Shown here: one piece after another, positions 13,817 through 14,970 of the stretch | How positions within the stretch are numbered: the stretch's first letter is position 1 | Layout of the letters: each line of letters opens with the position of its first letter | Origin: 2-02-FULL-38-15 sp964645555 | GTDB taxonomy: Bacteria; Patescibacteriota; Microgenomatia; Daviesbacterales; UBA10151 | Direction: 5' to 3' | Assembly: GCA_964645555.1 (NCBI GenBank) | Contig: CAZYBP010000021.1 | Span: 1 to 14,970 of the forward strand | Length of the DNA stretch: 14,970 bases | Made by a program: the position numbers and the translations under genes | Notes under the pieces: generated by a model | Seen by the model: only the letters and a program-made list of their open reading frames with translations | Told to the model about the DNA's origin: nothing | The model's database searches: none

Positions 13817-14146
13817 ATGCCAGACCAAGAACCCAAACTGGGACAAACTCCAGAGAATCTATCTCCGCAAACACCAGAAGAAGGTGCAAGAGCTACTCTT
13901 AGAGCCGTAGCAAATAGACTAAATCAGCTAGGATTTCAATTTTCACCCTTACAAGGACGGCCACTCAACCAAGTACTTGAACAAGATTATCAAAGAGCAC
14001 AAAGAGGAATCGAGGAGTTATTTCGTTTTGCGAGCGAGCTATCAACACAAGCAGCATCGGGACAAGTTGAGTTTGAGAAAGATGAATCCATTAATAAAGC
14101 AGTGGTCAAATTACCTCCCAGATCTATTCCTCCAAAACAACCTTAA
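13817..14146 (+). CDS. Hypothetical protein, 109 aa
   Basis: I do not recognise this gene. It encodes a soluble, polar protein: a Pro/Glu/Gln-rich N-terminus (residues 1-22), a central segment rich in Ala, Leu, Gln and Arg that looks helical (about 23-82, with RATLRAVANRLNQLGF and RAQRGIEELFRFASEL), and a basic, Pro-rich end (PPRSIPPKQP). No cysteines, signal peptide or membrane helix are seen. It is preceded by its own extended -10 promoter and lies 30 bp after the GGDEF gene on the same strand; its stop is 1 bp from the stop of the convergent Fic gene. The promoter, intact frame and fit between neighbours support a real gene. Confidence 0.6.
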   Translation: MPDQEPKLGQTPENLSPQTPEEGARATLRAVANRLNQLGFQFSPLQGRPLNQVLEQDYQRAQRGIEELFRFASELSTQAASGQVEFEKDESINKAVVKLPPRSIPPKQP

Positions 14147-14147
14147 T

Positions 14148-14970
14148 TTATTTCAATACATAAGTAGCTTTTTTGGTGCCGCCGAGTTTTTTAACCAATC
14201 CTTTTTGCTTTAGAAATTTCATCTCCCGCAGTACTGTATCATCAGAAAACTCCGGGAAAATCTTTCTAAAATCTTTATTCTGCATAGATTTATACCGATG
14301 TAAAAATTCCATGATGGCCATTTGCCTTTCATTTAACATAATCTGCTCCCCTAGTTTGTCTTTCACCCTGGCATCTATAGAAATCCTTTGTACTTTTTCT
14401 TTAACTTTATTCAATTCAATAGCAACCCCTTCTACAAAATATTCTAACCAAGGAGTCAAATCCCTTTCATGAGTATCTAGAACTAATTGATTTGAAACAG
14501 CCTGCAAAGTCAAATAATATTGCATGGGGTTTTCGTCAAAATACTGCTCAAATGAGAAAAACTTTCTAATGTCATAGCTGTCTAAAAACATCACTAAAGT
14601 TGCCACAGCCCTTGATACCCTACCATTTCCATCCACAAAAGGATGAATTCTAGCAATTTCATAATGAATAATACCAGCCTTTAATACAGGATGTATCTGC
14701 CTTGCCTCATCTGAGTTAATCCAGTTAACCAAATCTTCAATCAAAAAAGGTACTTCCACTGCTGGAGGAGGGGTATAAGAAATTTGGCCTGTTTTAGTAT
14801 TTTTGATCACCACCTGGCGGACCCTGAATTTACCGCTGGAGTCTGAAGAAAGAATTTTTTCTGTAGTTAACCGATGAATTTCTAGCATGGTTTCTATAGT
14901 AAAATTATATGCTCCTGATGAACCAATTTGAATTTGAACTGCATCAATAAACTTTAAAACATTCCTATAA
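14148..14970 (-). CDS. Fic-domain protein with C-terminal winged helix (N-terminus beyond window)
   Basis: Fic enzymes usually transfer AMP from ATP to Ser/Thr/Tyr of target proteins. The core motif IHPFVDGNGRVSR matches the HxFx(D/E)GNGRxxR active site, with the catalytic His and phosphate-binding loop; the flap region contains GQISYTPPPAVEVPFLIEDL. The last 60 residues (from RQMAIMEFLHRYKSMQ to TYVLK) look like a winged helix-turn-helix, a common Fic partner. Although an ATG exists at 14888, the frame stays open to the edge and the 27 extra codons read as family sequence (YRNVLKFIDAV..., then TIETMLEIHRL), so the gene is truncated by the window. The inhibitory helix motif (S/T)xxxE(G/N) expected further upstream is not visible. 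The target is unknown; possible roles are self-regulation or toxin-antitoxin-like activity. Confidence 0.9.
   Translation of the reverse strand, partial: YRNVLKFIDAVQIQIGSSGAYNFTIETMLEIHRLTTEKILSSDSSGKFRVRQVVIKNTKTGQISYTPPPAVEVPFLIEDLVNWINSDEARQIHPVLKAGIIHYEIARIHPFVDGNGRVSRAVATLVMFLDSYDIRKFFSFEQYFDENPMQYYLTLQAVSNQLVLDTHERDLTPWLEYFVEGVAIELNKVKEKVQRISIDARVKDKLGEQIMLNERQMAIMEFLHRYKSMQNKDFRKIFPEFSDDTVLREMKFLKQKGLVKKLGGTKKATYVLK

Overview
AT-rich, gene-dense metagenomic-looking DNA (it contains a 10-N scaffold gap) from what I infer is a Candidate Phyla Radiation / Patescibacteria bacterium, most likely Microgenomates-like. The reasons are very short or overlapping gene junctions, few recognisable Shine-Dalgarno sequences, an archaeal-style ATP-dependent DNA ligase and mevalonate pathway, and 7-bp-period repeats inside genes. 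TGA is used as an ordinary stop (for example at the thiolase and GHMP kinase ends), which argues against the TGA=Gly lineages. The phylum assignment is inference and I saw no rRNA.

Left third (1-5207): an isoprenoid block. On the + strand are the 3' end of an archaeal-type HMG-CoA synthase, an acetoacetyl-CoA thiolase, a DUF35 OB-fold scaffold protein, and then three GHMP enzymes (mevalonate kinase, probable phosphomevalonate kinase, diphosphomevalonate decarboxylase) in an overlapping operon. A type-1 IPP isomerase-like NUDIX protein faces it and overlaps it tail to tail by 4 nt. Together these cover acetyl-CoA to IPP/DMAPP, except HMG-CoA reductase, which is not in the window. The last two enzymes both lack a residue regarded as catalytic in their families (Asp to Asn, Cys to Ser), and the DUF35 protein has lost its zinc ribbon.

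Middle (5191-10592, minus strand): ZIP metal transporter and IDI (overlapping), preceded by a DsbA-like membrane-anchored thiol oxidoreductase, peptidyl-tRNA hydrolase, an inositol-monophosphatase-family phosphatase and an endonuclease Q homolog. EndoQ is interrupted by a 365-residue LAGLIDADG intein placed in its GLS/SDPAMNWR motif. The N gap lies in the ZIP gene; the true ZIP C-terminus is in a different frame beyond the gap.

Right (10633-14970): a VOC-fold protein and an ATP-dependent DNA ligase (minus), then, divergent from the ligase, a GGDEF-domain protein and an orphan 109-residue protein (+). A Fic protein on the minus strand runs off the right edge. The ligase and GGDEF genes appear to share one -35 element read in both directions, and several -10 boxes sit only 6-8 nt before start codons, suggesting leaderless mRNAs.

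A family of degenerate heptameric repeats (consensus close to AAATTCA / AAATGTC) occurs as a long imperfect hairpin between HMG-CoA synthase and thiolase, and in frame inside four genes (mevalonate kinase, pth, endoQ, ligase). In all four the repeat has the same orientation relative to the coding strand, the only orientation without stop codons.
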